Below are positions 43,648 through 55,800 of a DNA stretch of 64,000 bases, piece after piece. The position numbers and the translations under genes are program-made. Source of the stretch: Pseudopithomyces maydicus (taxonomy: Eukaryota; Ascomycota; Dothideomycetes; Pleosporales; Didymosphaeriaceae); contig JANTUC010000009.1 in NCBI GenBank assembly GCA_026873275.1, forward strand, positions 930,001 to 994,000, given 5' to 3'. The notes beneath the pieces were generated by a model that searched no databases, was not told the DNA's origin, and worked only from the letters and a program-made list of their open reading frames with translations. Within the stretch, counting starts at the first letter, position 1. Every line of letters starts with the position of its first letter.

Positions 43648-45535
43648 ATGGACGAACACCAGCTGCGTCAGCTCGAACGTCAGCACAAATTGCGAGTGAA
43701 GACTGGCTGTGAGACTTGCAGGTAAGCCTCCTACACCCCATTCTGATGCAAAGAAAGTCCAAGGTTGACTCGTACGTAGGACTCGTCGAGTGAAATGCGA
43801 CGAAACAAAACCAGAGTGTCTGCGCTGCACCAAAACTGGTCGCAAGTGCGAGGGATACAAACACGTCCACACAGCGCGACATGATTCTCCTTCGGCTGCT
43901 GCTTCGTTTAGGAACTCGGCGTTTTTAGTCGTCCCCCAAAAACCTGCATCGTCTTGCATACCCAGGCCTCCTGAACGAAGTCTCTCACCGGATGCAATGG
44001 AAAATCGCTCTTTCTATTATTTCCAGACCCATACGCTTCCAAAATGGACAGAGTTCTTCGATTCTGATCTCTGGAGTCAGAAAATTATGCAATTGAGCCA
44101 TGTTGAACCTGCGATAAAACATGGGATATTGGCCTTGAGTACTATGCATGAACGATTCGAAAACACTTCGCCTGTCTTCACCAGCAAATCAAATGACTTT
44201 GCATTCGTGCAGTACATGCAGGCGGTGAAGTATTCAAACGAACTACTTAGAGCACACAGCCAAGGCAGGGTTGACGTTGAGAAAGTACTGATAGCATGTA
44301 TCATATTCACCTGCTACGAAAATCTAGCAGGCAACTATAGGGCTGCAAACATGCATTTACGAAACGGTCTGCTTATACTAAACCAGCACAAGCGTGGTGT
44401 CGCACCAGACGTACAAACAGAATCCCAAGAGTCAATTGGCAACGTCCTTTATCGGTTTGATTTGCAAGCCATGACTTTCTCCGACAATACCTCACCTTAC
44501 GAATATGGATTCGATAATCCTCCAGACATTCCGCAAATACCAGACGTATACAGCAGGACTTCGTGCGCGAGAAACGATCTCGTAGGGCTAATGAGATGCA
44601 TGATGTGGGTGTCTGGCATAGCCAACATAAACCCCAATGCTACTGACAACCCTGTTTGGCTGCGTATCTATACTCAGATTGTAACGTTATTTGATCCCTG
44701 GGAGAGAGCGTTTGATTCATACCAGAGAAACATGCCACCAAACGAGCAGGGCGATCCCAAGATATACGCTGGCAATACGCTATTGAAGATGTCGTTCATA
44801 ATGACCCGTATCATCATGGCTGCAGGTACTGGATTACGAACAGAGATGGTATGGGATATGTTCAGGGATTCTTTCAAGACGATTGTCGATTTGGCAGAAA
44901 CACTCCCTATCCTCACAGCCAACATTCTGCCACAGTCGCCCGAGGCATCAACACCACCATCATCGCGTAATCCCACGCCACAGCCGCCATCGTCGAGACA
45001 CCGTTCGATTGCCCCGAACCCTGCCACGCCACCTGTTCCCTCACCTCCTGGCTCCTCAAGCACAACTTTCTTCTCCAATGCTTCACCTACTGCAGTTCCT
45101 GTTACTACAAGTCCAGTCGATTTCACATTACCATCAGCATCCAAACGAAAACCGCCTTCTTTTTCCCCATCGTTTGAACTTTCACCTATCGTTCCACTGT
45201 TCGTTACGGCTTGCCGTTGCCGCGACCCTGTTCTTCGCCGTCGCGCCATCGTCATCTTGATGAATTGTCGACGCCGCGAAGGGGTCTGGGACTCGTACGG
45301 GGCCGCGATGGTCGCGCTGCAGTGCATCAAGCTAGAGGAAGGTATGGATCCAGGCGTTGAATTGGGAACCGATAATTGGCTCCCGCTTACAACAAAGTGC
45401 AAAGAAAGTGGCGACGTTGAGGAAAAGAAACGAGTACAAGACGTTTTCGTGAGCGTCAACATGGCAGACCGTCAGATCGGAGTGAATTATCTGATGCGCA
45501 GCGGGGATGCATTTGATAGGTATGTCAAGTTCTGA
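43648..45535 (+). CDS. Zn(II)2Cys6 transcription factor, 2 exons
   Basis: Exon 1 is 43648-43721; a 58-nt intron (43722-43779, donor GTAAGC, CTGAT branch, acceptor GTAG) interrupts the zinc cluster; exon 2 is 43780-45535; 609 residues. The cluster has C21, C24, C31, C38, C41 and C48 (spacing CX2CX6CX6CX2CX6C), with the basic RTRRVKC segment. The rest resembles the fungal-specific regulatory region: helical HGILALSTMHERF, ACIIFTCYENLAGNYRAANMHLRNGL, then a Ser/Thr/Pro-rich stretch (about residues 430-500) and a helical C-terminus. It is presumably a nuclear DNA-binding regulator; targets are unknown. No cluster of biosynthetic genes surrounds it. The intron inside the zinc cluster is common in this family. 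Confidence 0.9.
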
Positions 45536-46344
45536 CGCATTCTGACGCATCTTCGCGCGTTGTGCTCGGATGGGTCAGCCACATGCACGTCCCGTCCCCG
45601 TCTGTGAACTGGGTTGTTTGGCCTTGGTATTTTATTTGTCCCTTTTTTTTTTTTTTTTTTTTTTTTTTGAGAAGGGCACTTGCATAGCGCGGGACACTGT
45701 CATCACTATCAACTTCCTTGAGCAAGATTTCCCTATTGCACTTCTTGTTGTATACCATCCGAATGAATCCTTTATTATGCCTAAACTCTAACCCCGACCC
45801 CAATTGCCGCGTCTCGGTTACATAACAACATGTGGGTCGATTCGAAGCATCTAACAGCACATCTCAACTGGTGTCAAGACTCCAAGCTCCAAGCTGATCT
45901 TGCAACTGGAGATCAGTGGCACTTACCTGCTGTCAGTTAGTCTCGCTTGAATCGGTACAACGATCTATCATGGCCAAAACCCTGAGTCTGCTGTCATGGA
46001 AGATGCGAAAACGAAGGCAAGCGATTTTTCGTCAAGACCCGTGGTGGTGCGTTGCTCGCTTGAAATTGTCCCGACAGTGCAGAGCCGATCATATTAATAT
46101 GGGTTCATTTCGTGAATGACCACCAGTTTCGATGCCAAGGGCCTAAATACCAATATAAACGGAAATATTGGGTAAGCAATGGCTTAATATGCACTGCACT
46201 GTACAATGTAGACGGGCTATTTTCCGGATACTGCTGATTATGCTTCCTGGGCCAAATAGAGCATGAAAACATCTATTGATAAGATTACGATCTTTTTCCT
46301 CCTCTTCCAAAGGTCTTTCCATCCACACATCAACAAGGGAAAAT
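45536..46344. other. Intergenic region with poly-T tract
   Basis: About 800 nt between the Zn2Cys6 gene and the CE12 esterase. Holds a 26-nt T homopolymer at 45643-45668. Frames on either strand are short and unsupported. Confidence 0.5.
45643..45668. repeat. T26 homopolymer
   Basis: Uninterrupted run of 26 T about 108 nt after the Zn2Cys6 stop codon. It may lie in the 3' UTR or act as a poly(dA:dT) nucleosome-excluding tract. Its length may vary or be miscalled. Confidence 0.85.
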
Positions 46345-47180
46345 ATGTTGCCACTCTTCAAACTATTTACTGTGATTGGCTACGCTGTTTTCGTAACCAA
46401 CGCCTCAAATGATAAACGAGCGCAGACCGTCTACTTGGCCGGGGACTCCACTATGGCGAAACAGAGCACTAATATTCAAGGTAGTTCCCTGTCCCGTCCG
46501 TAATATATCGAATTGACACTCTAGGTTGGGGCGTGTACCTTCCCTATTCGCTCAGCGTTTCCGTGGTCAACAAAGCCATCAGCGGTCGCAGCGCCCGCTC
46601 ATTTACTGTCGAGGGTCGTTTCGACGAGATAGCCTCTCTTGTTCAGCCGAATGATGTCGTCGTCATCGAGTTCGGACACAACGACGGTGGCAGCCTCAAA
46701 CCCACTGACAATGGACGCACGCCCTGTCCGGGTGCTGGCAACGAAACGTGCACGTCTACTTACAACGGGCAAACCGTCACCGTGCTTACATATCCCGCGT
46801 ACCTCGTCAATGCAGGCAAGGCAATCGTGGCAAAGGGAGCCAAAGTCATAGTTTCTTCTCCGACGCCTAACAACATCTGCGAGTCAGGAACTTGCTCGTA
46901 TACTCCAAGCAGATTTACAACGTATAGTAGGGATGCTGCGAGTAAAATAGGAAGTAGCGCCATGTTCGTAGACCATGGCCAGTACACGGCCAACATTTGG
47001 GAGGCCATGGGGAAGGCAAGTGTTGACGCGTTGTTTCCGAATGACCATACGCATACGAGCCCAGCAGGTGCGGATATTGTAAGCAAAGCATTTGTCAAGG
47101 CTTTGCTTTGTGATGGAGGTGGATTCCTAAATGGTTTCTTCAAGAACAGCACAGCTGAGGTAGAGGGAAGTTGTATATGA
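46345..47180 (+). CDS. Secreted SGNH esterase, CE12 (rhamnogalacturonan/pectin acetylesterase type)
   Basis: Exon 1 is 46345-46480; a 44-nt intron (46481-46524, acceptor CTAG) leads to exon 2 at 46525-47180; 263 residues. The start is the ATG at 46345, which puts a signal peptide at residues 1-20 (MLPLFKLFTVIGYAVFVTNA). SGNH blocks: YLAGDSTM (nucleophile S35), AISGRSARSF (block II, G66), EFGHND (block III, N98) and FPNDHTHTS (D219, H222). Four cysteines lie in CPGAGNETC and CESGTC. These features match carbohydrate esterase family 12, which removes acetyl groups from pectin in plant cell walls, a typical enzyme of plant-associated fungi. The upstream in-frame extension to 46276 is not needed. 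Confidence 0.92.
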
Positions 47181-47622
47181 ATTGTTGTCCGATTGCCTTA
47201 CAAGTCCTTCGAACAGGCGTATGCAGAATCAAAGTTCATTCACAATCGTCTTTCGTGATTTCTGTTGTACAGCCAATCATAGTCTCCTACAACCCGACTT
47301 TGACTTTGAGAATTTACCCCATTGCACTTTACCCCCTTTTGTCATACTGAAGTAAGTATAGTAGAAAAGGGCATACCGCCGCTATCACTCTGACTGATCT
47401 TGAGTTACTCAGGTACAAAGTAAAGGCTTCTGACGTTGGGAAACATGATTGCACGTGATGCGATTCGGCACATACTCGTCGGAAGGCTACCTTGAGGTAA
47501 CCCAATGGTGTTGTACGGCGTAGGTACCTTGTTTCTTAATGGGCCTCGTATTCCCACATCAAGAATTTTGTCCGAAACAAACGCCGTTTTAATAACTCGA
47601 AACCATAAACCGCTGATCTGCA
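47181..47622. other. Convergent intergenic region between CE12 and BTB genes
   Basis: About 440 nt, both 3' UTRs. Nothing else is recognised. Confidence 0.5.
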
Positions 47623-48988
47623 CTAGATGAGGTCCCAATCGCTGTCGGAGCCCAAGTGATCCCTAGGCTCGCCTTTGTCTTTCGTCTTGTCTAGAACTGA
47701 AGAGGGGTCACATGCGGCGGGAGAGCTCAATGGATCGCTGGAGGCCGAAAAATTACGAGACACCGAGTTGTCTGTATGCCCAGATTCAGAACGACGGATC
47801 AAGTGGTACCCTTCCTGGTCGCTGAAGCTTTCGAATTCACTTTCATCACTGAAAAATTCGAGCCCACCAAGAGGCTTCCTGGGTCTGTGTACAAGGATGC
47901 GCTCCTCGCCCGAGCTATCCGAATCACTTTCGCCAGAGACATATGTGACTATTCCATCAGTGGTCTTGGGTCTGTGGACGAGGGTAAAAGCTCCATGGGA
48001 TGGTTTACGCTTCTTGGGAGAGTTAACGTTACTTCCGAAATGATCAGTTTCAGGAGAAGGCCCTCCCTCCATCCATAATTCGTATTGGAATTCGCCGAGT
48101 GCCTGCTTCGATAAAAGAGCTTGAGAATGTGGAATAGGGTGGCAAACCGGCAATTGCATAATGTCTGAGGCTCCATCAGCATCAAAGCCCCGCCTCAGGC
48201 TGGTCTTGCACAAGTCTTGATGGAAAATTGCGTTTTCAAACACAGTCGTGCGAAAGTCTTCTCGCATACCAAGCGACTGGTATGTGAAGACAGAGACACA
48301 GTAATTGAGCAATGTATCCAGCAGAGACCGATGCTCTTCGGAATTTGCATCACCGAGATACTGGTAGACGAAGCCAATCGTGGCACACATGTCTGGTGGC
48401 GGTATGGCGCTACAACATGAGAACTCAGCATCTCGATTGAAGTTGACATAGGCTTGAACCTGCAGTTCGGGAACATGGACTAGTAAAGCGGGTATCAAGT
48501 CAGCGGCAATCAAAAAAGAAGCGGGGATGTACCAAGCGCTGTGTCTCTGCTAGTTGTGAAGGATATCAAGTGCATAGCAAAGGAGACATGTCCGCTTTGT
48601 ACTTTGTGGTTACGCACAATCCTCGGCGATTTTGAAGACCTCAGCGTGCGGGAGGAGCAGCCCCATGCACTCTTCCTGATTGATGAGGTAGGTGCCGGTG
48701 TACAGGAAGCGGAGCAGTGAGATGACAGCGGCGCGTGATGTAGCCTTACCGTCGGTGAGCAGGTGCAGAGCTGCTTTGACGGCTTCTTACCTCTATGTTG
48801 GCTTGCTGCAAATGGCCTGACTCGCGAGACTCGAATGCATGAAACAAGAGCGGGCACTTGTCGAGCAGTCTGAAAGGGTTGATGTGGGAAATGTGGGTGA
48901 CGGAACCATCAGGCAACAGCACCATTAGGATGGCGGGCATGTCGAAAGCGGTGGCAGCATCTTGGTCCAAGAAGGTGACGTCTTCCAT
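47623..48988 (-). CDS. BTB/POZ-like domain protein, 3 exons
   Basis: Exon 1 is 48988-48791; a 46-nt intron (48745-48790, donor GTAAGA, CTCAC branch, acceptor TAAG); exon 2 is 48744-48618; a 138-nt intron (48480-48617, donor GTGCGT, CTGAC branch, acceptor CTAG); exon 3 is 48479-47623; 393 residues. Residues 1-110 form a BTB-like fold: LPDGSVTHISHINPFRLLDKCPLLFHAF, then AAVISLLRFLYTGTYL and LLLPHAEVFKIAEDF, followed by VPELQVQAYVNF. The C-terminal 150 residues are acidic and Ser-rich (SGESDSDSSGEE, SDESEFESFSDQEG) and end GSDSDWDLI. Such proteins are numerous in Dothideomycetes; a role as ubiquitin ligase adaptor is possible but unproven. It is the last intact gene before the AT-rich block, about 850 nt away. 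Confidence 0.78.
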
Positions 48989-49834
48989 GTCGTGTCGGAG
49001 AAGTCGGAGCTGGGGAGAAGGTGGCGAGGGCAGCGAAGGCGTCGTACAGCAACGATGAGATGCGACGTGACAAGATGGAGGTAGGCTGATGCTGAGGGCG
49101 GCGGCGTGGTGATGAGGCTGATTGGCCGGCAAAGCTGATTCGCGGGCCTTGTGGGCTCACCAGGCTCCAACGTGGACAGACACACGTGGGTAGGATACGA
49201 TTGGGGCTCTACGGGCTCGGCAGGTGGTGGTGAAATGTGGACCAGGTCGAGCGGGATGGCTCCAGGTCAACGACGAAACGCTTTGCGGGGAAGCTGAAGA
49301 AGATGCATGGGTGTCTGGTGACACCAGGACAGCAGTGGGTAGGCATGGACTGGTTGGGCCCGTTTGGCTGGTTGGATGCTCAACGGCGCAGACATGATTG
49401 GGGCGGTGATGGCCAGGATGACGAAGAAGTGTTGAGCGCTTGGGCTGGCCGGGCTCTGGGGTAAGTTTTGGTTGGTGAGGAGGCACTGGCGCTGGCGCTG
49501 GAGGCAGGTGGGCGCGGGGAGCTCATGGCTGCAGCCTGCAGCCTGCAGCCTGCTGTAGGCAGGTACCGGCAGGGACCGGTACCTATGTGAGCAGGCGGGT
49601 AGGTAGGTAGGTAGGTAGGTAGGTAGGTAGGTGGGTAGATGGATGGGTAGGTAGGTAGGTGGGCAGGTAGGTGGGTAGGTGGGTAGGTAGACAGGCAGGC
49701 AGGTACCTAGGTGGGTAGGTAGGCAGGCAGGTGGGTAGGTAGGTGCTGTTGGAGAGCAGCTTCCCTCATGGTGGTGGGAGCTCCTTCCATTGGTCATTCG
49801 GAAGGTGCTTATGAGCTAGTTTATATAGAGTGAT
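48989..49834. other. Flank between the BTB gene and the AT-rich block
   Basis: About 850 nt with the BTB promoter, a cctgcagcctgcagcctgc repeat at about 49532-49552, and the TAGG-type microsatellite at about 49596-49745. Frames reading as PTYLPTYLP on the minus strand are repeat artefacts. Composition is normal up to about 49,830. Confidence 0.55.
49596..49745. repeat. (GTAG)n/(GTGG)n microsatellite, interrupted
   Basis: About 150 nt of gtag tetranucleotides with gtgg, gcag and atgg variants. The cleanest run is the tandem gtag stretch at about 49598-49632. The array ends about 90 nt before the composition drop to the AT-rich block. Confidence 0.9.
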
Positions 49835-50299
49835 TCCGCCACTTAGATAGAAATAATTCTTTATTATAATAGGTTATAAGCCTAATAGTAGCACTATACC
49901 TACTATATCTCTTTTTATATCTATTTTTAAATAATTTATATACGCTAAATACGATTCTTATATTAAATTTATTATTTTATTTACTTATTATATTATATTT
50001 ATATTTACAGCTTTTACTGCTGCCACCTAATTATACTATTATATATACCTAAATATAATTATAGAGAATTCTATTATATCTATTATACTATTTAGTGGCT
50101 CTATACTAGGCAGTTCTAAGTATTATACTAGTTATTAACCCGCTAAAATTTTTAAATATTTATACTAAATTTTTTATTTAGTATTATAATTTTTTATTAT
50201 TCCTTCTAAATATAGCTATAATATCTACTATACTATAAATTTTATCTTTTAATTTAAGTTTAACTTAGTATTACTACTTAAGCTTTTTATTTAAAAAGA

Positions 50300-52740
50300 T
50301 AACTTCTCTAAATATTATTTTATTTAAACTATTATATTTTGCTATATAAGCCTTTAATTTATTATTTTAAAGAAGAAGTTAAAACCTGCTTTTTCTACTA
50401 ATATTAAGAATACTATTATACGTACTGCAGTATTAGAGGACTAAAAGATTAAAAATAATAAAATTATCATTATAATTTTCTCCTTAGTTTATAATAATTA
50501 TATTATAATTATTATAATATATAAATTCTTAGTCGCGGCTTAGGTATACCTTATAAGCTAATTTAATCGCGATATAGAAAATTCTTTTATTATATTATTT
50601 TATAGCCTTACTAATTTATAATATAAAAATAGGGATAATCTTCGCATATACTTAGATAAATTTTATTAATAATAGACTTAAATAGCAAAGTATACTATAT
50701 TATTTACTTAAGTAGTTACTATCGCGATAAGAAATATATTTAATTTTAATAAAATTAAGGGCTTATTCTTCCTAGCAATTTTACTAGAAATAATAAATAA
50801 TATAATTAATAATTTATTTATTTATAATATTATAGTCTTTTAGAATATTAAGCCTAAGATCCTAGATATTAGCAAAAAATATTTATTAAATAATATAAAT
50901 AGTACTACTTATACTGCCCACTAGATTATAGTATAAAATTAAGTAAATTTAGTTATAAAATATATATAATACTAAAAATACAACCTTATATTTATTAAAT
51001 ATATATATACGAACTGTAATAAGCTACATAAATATAAAGAAAAGTAATAATAGAATTTTAAAGCTATTTCTAAAGAAAAGGGAAGGAATTCTAAACAGAA
51101 TTTAATAAAAAAGTAGAAGGTAAATAATATAAAGGTAATTAATTCTAATAACTATTTTAATAATATAATAAAAATAAATATATTTACTACTATCTCTTTT
51201 ACTGCCACTATTAATATAAATAGAAAATACTTTTATTTTAAAATAAATATATATACTATTTTTATTAGTAGGCCTAGCTATTCTAATCCTTTTATATAAT
51301 TATTTAATACTAGTGCTTTAAGGCACATATCTAAATATATTAATAATTTTATAACTTTATAATCTAGTAAAGAAATAATTACTATTACTAAAGGTATTTA
51401 ATTATTAATTTAAAATATTAAAATAATCCGCCTTCGCTGCTATCTCCTTAATAGATTTAATTAAATTATTAAATTAATTAATGCCCTTTATAATAGTAAA
51501 TTATATAATATAAGATTATTTTCTTAGGCCTATATTTAAAAGTCCTATAATTTATATACTAAAAAAGACAACCTCTTCCTTTTATAAAATAATAAGAATT
51601 TACTGTAAGCACGATATATAAATAAAATTATATAAATATAGACTAAGGAATCGCCTCTTTAGTCTAGCCTTTAAAATATATAGTATAATATAACTATTAT
51701 AAGTAAGAGATAATAGAATTCTAGTAATAATATTATATAGAGAACGACTCCGCTAATCTATCCCTTAAATAATTAGTTAAATTCTACCCTACTTTTAATA
51801 GCTTAAAATTCTTTACTACTAAAGTATAGCGTAAAAGTGCTATTTTTTAGCTTTAAGAAATTTTATACTATAATAAAATACTGCTTAATCTAAAACCTAT
51901 AGTATATATATTATAATAGAAATCTTGTTCCCTCTAGACTATTTAATTTTAATTATAATACTTATAAATTATTTAAATCTATATACTCCTATTCTATATA
52001 TAAACTGTAAACGCGCGCAAAAATATCCTTATTATTAAAAGTTATTTATTTAAACCTATTTAGAAATTTTTTTAGAAAAGTCTAACTAATAAATAGTATT
52101 ATATCTCTTTTATAGATAATACTATAAAATTTTTATAAATTAGATTTTTAAAAAAGAAATCTGACGCGGTATAAATAGTAATAGATTTTATAAATTTCTT
52201 AAGTAGATAATTTAGGGCCCTAAAATTAAAGTATATTAATTTAGCTAGTATATTCTACTATTTTAAACTAGATAATAATAATAAATATATAATAAAAACT
52301 CTTTAGTAGTTCCTTTCTAATAAGGATATTATCTATAATACCGTGTCGCCCTATTCTTATAAATTAATAGAAATAGCTAAATAATATAATAGAATACTCT
52401 TCTAAATAGCGCGCTTTATATTATATTTTAATAAGTTATTATTTTTATAGACTAAAGCTATTATTACTATCTATTTTATTTTTAATATTATCCCGCATTC
52501 TTTAGACGCCCTAAAATATACTCTTTATAAAAGATTATTTATAAAATAGCCTATAATTAAGCACTTATATTTATTTAGTATTAAGGCTTTTATATATATC
52601 TCTATAGAGGTATAAATCCTAGAAATAAAGCTATTATACTGTGTAGAGGAAGGGATATTTATAAATTATAATTATAATATTAAAGTTATTATAAGGAGGA
52701 TACCCTCCCAGTGTCTAAGGCTACTTATACTCTATCTAAG
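50300..52740 (+). mobile_element. Truncated Ty1/Copia retrotransposon remnant (gag-protease-integrase)
   Basis: Reading through stops on the + strand, 50,430-50,930 looks like a Copia gag (UBN2-like) region, with a segment FNKIKGLFFLAILLEIINN at about 50,730-50,790. A retroviral-type protease relic, TSALRHISKYINNFITL, lies at about 51,310-51,360. An integrase core relic lies at about 52,190-52,420, with SPYSYKLIEIAK before a YNRILF segment. An integrase C-terminal segment (EEGIFINYNYNIKVII) lies at about 52,645-52,692. No reverse transcriptase or RNase H follows; the next readable element is a Gypsy. The element is therefore 3'-truncated or interrupted. LTRs were not resolved. The unassigned 49,835-50,300 may include its 5' LTR. 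It is dead because of many stops. Confidence 0.7.
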
Positions 52741-52899
52741 CGCTAGCGCCGCGCTAGCGTAGTATATAAAAAAGAAAGTTAAAGAGGATAGGGGCTTAAA
52801 TAAAAATTAATTTTATTATTTATTAAAGACCTACTTACTACTATATTTATTTTAATAATTTTAATTTCTCTCTCTACTTTATAGAATAGCGGCTTAATA

Positions 52900-55800
52900 A
52901 TTTTTAAAATATAATTTTAAAAGCGCCGCCGCCATATTAGACCTATAAAAAAAAGATATATTATTATTTTTAATTTTTTTAATAATAGAGGATAACCTGC
53001 ATCCTTTAATATAAAAAGATCTAAATAAAGAAGAACTAAACTCTATTATAATAAAATTAGCAATACTTAAGTAATAGTATAATAAATTAGTAGTATTAAA
53101 GAAAATATAAAGACTTAAAATAGAAATTAAAGGATATAAATAATAAATAGTAATAGAGAGCCTATAAAGAATTTAGAATAAATTTTTAGTAGCTAATATT
53201 ATTATTAGTATTATTATAATAAAGAATAAATAAATTATCTAGTAATAATACTTAAGTAATATAGTTCTAGTGCACTTTAAATAGGGACTAAAAATTAAAC
53301 TTATTTCTACCTTTAAGGGGTAAAGTATTAAGAAGTTTAATAACTTTAAAATAAAATTAAAAATTATATTCCGCTTAAATCCTTAAGTATTTACTACTAA
53401 GGATTAATATATTATATTTACTCTATAATTATTAAAGATTACTCTATATTAGCTATAATTATAAAGGGAAAGTAAAAATACTAGTAAAATACTAAATTAA
53501 TAATAAATAATAGTATTTCTACTAAACTAAATTAAGAGTCTTATTAATAGAGAGCTATAAATAATAATATAGTACTAAAGGGTAATATAAAGGAAAGAAT
53601 AATTAATAAATAAGTTTATAATTTACTTAGCTATATTAGAAAATTAAATAAATCCTCTTGATAAATAAAAGCATCTTATTATACACCTCTATAATAAATT
53701 ATACTTAAAAACTTAAATTATAATTATAAACTATAATAACTTCCCCTAGATATATAGGGAACTGGTAAAATATATAACTATATTAAAGAATAATTAATAA
53801 AATAGCTAAATATTAATTATACTCTTATAGCGTCCTAGCGTTAAGACCCCTACTAATTAAAATAGTACCCTATTATATATACCTTTATTATTCTAAAATT
53901 ATTTTATAAGCGCACTACTGCTGTCCTATTATACTACTTAAAATAATGCTTAAAAAGATACCTGCTAACATTATAAAAAAATAAAATATTAAAAAAAATT
54001 ATTAAGTAAAATATAATTACTCTGCCTAAATAACGCCAGTAATAAAAATAAATATTATAAAAATAAAAAATAATAGAACCTAGAGGCTATACCTAAACTA
54101 TTAAAAAAACTCTAAATAGATTTTCGCGTATAAGGGATAATCTAATATAAAATAAGTAAATTAATAGTATACTAACTTCGCCTAAATTCTATAGTAGATA
54201 TAAATATAATTAATAAATACTTAGTAATTTAATTAGACTTAATAATAGTCTCTAAAGGCGTAGTAATATAATTATGCCTACCTAACTCCTAAATTTTAAA
54301 GAATATATAAGTATACTATATAACTATATTTACTATAAACTCTTAAGGAATAAAGCGCCACCTTTATATAATAATTTATAAGGTAGTAGATATATTTAAC
54401 TCTATTCTAGTAAAACTATTAGGGCTCTAATAGGGGTATATAGTTTTAAACTATATAATAATAATATAGTATTAGGGTATTAATACTATTACGTATTAAA
54501 TTAAAAATACCCCTATATTCTTATTTATTATAAGGGATTAATTAAAGGTCTTCGCCTTAATAGCTATAGTTAGTAATTTTAAAAAATTTATAAAAAGAAG
54601 TCTTCCTTTATAATTAAAATAATTTATAAATTTAATAAATAATAGCGCTGCCGCAGCAATAGACCTATACTAAAAAACTAATTATATTATAAAAATAAAA
54701 AAAGAAAAGATAGTACCTTTTAGTCTACTATATAATTTATTAATTATAAAATTAGAAGAGCTCCGCGACTATATAATAAAAATAAAGTATATAAAATAAA
54801 TTTAAAAGAGTATTAGTTCTATAGAAGCGCCTATTTTATTTATTTTTAAAAAGAATAAAATCCTTAAGCTATATATAAATTATAAAAGTTTAAATAAAAT
54901 TACTAAAAAGAATTAATTAGCTCTACCTCTTATTAGTAAAACTTTAAATAGACTATTAAAATTAAAAAGCTTTATAAAGCTAGATTTAAAAAATATTTAT
55001 TATTAAATCTAAATTTAGCGTAGTAACGAGTGGAAGATAGCGTTTTATATATATTATAAATACTTTAAATATACTATTATACCTTTTAGACTAACTAACG
55101 CCCCTACTATATTTTAAATTTATATTAATAAAGCTTTAGCAGAATATACTAATATTTTTTATATAATATATTTAGATAACATCCTTATCTTTACTAAAAA
55201 TAATAAAGACTATTAGAACTAAGTAATTAAAGTTTTATTATAACTATAATAGTACTGCCTATACATTAATTTAAAAAATATATTTTTAATACTACTTAAA
55301 TTAAATTTTTAGAATTCATTGTGCGCCACGACAGCGTATAGATAGACTTAAATAAAGTTAAAGTAATTTAAAAGTGGCTAGAAATTTGCTCTATTAAGAA
55401 TATATAAATTTTTATTAGGTTTACTAACTTTTATTATAGGTTTATTTAAGACTTCTCCTAAATTATAAAGCCCCTTATAAATATATTAAAGAAGTTTAAA
55501 AGGGAGAGCTAAGAGAAGTATTTTTTATAAATAAATATAATAGAAAGGGCGAAGCTTTAACTTAATAATACTTTTATAACTATGCCTTTTTTATAGCACT
55601 ATAATTCTATTCTACCCTTTTAATTAAAGATAAATATCTCTATTTAAGGCCTAATAGGAGTATTCTTATAGAAGTTTTTTATTAGTAATTAGTATCTAAT
55701 TATCTTTTAGTTAAAAAAATTAACCCCTATAAAAAAGAATTATTATATTTATAACTTAGAGCTATATACTATTATAGAGGTTATATAATATTAGCGCCAC

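Noticed and set aside
48744..48800. A one-base frameshift in the BTB gene
   Set aside because: The two frames first looked joined by an extra A, but a normal 46-nt intron (GTAAGA donor, CTCAC branch site, TAAG acceptor) restores the frame and gives a typical BTB sequence.
49267..49797. A PTYLPTYLP-repeat protein on the minus strand
   Set aside because: Direct translation of the GTAG tetranucleotide array; no start context, signal peptide or flanking domain.
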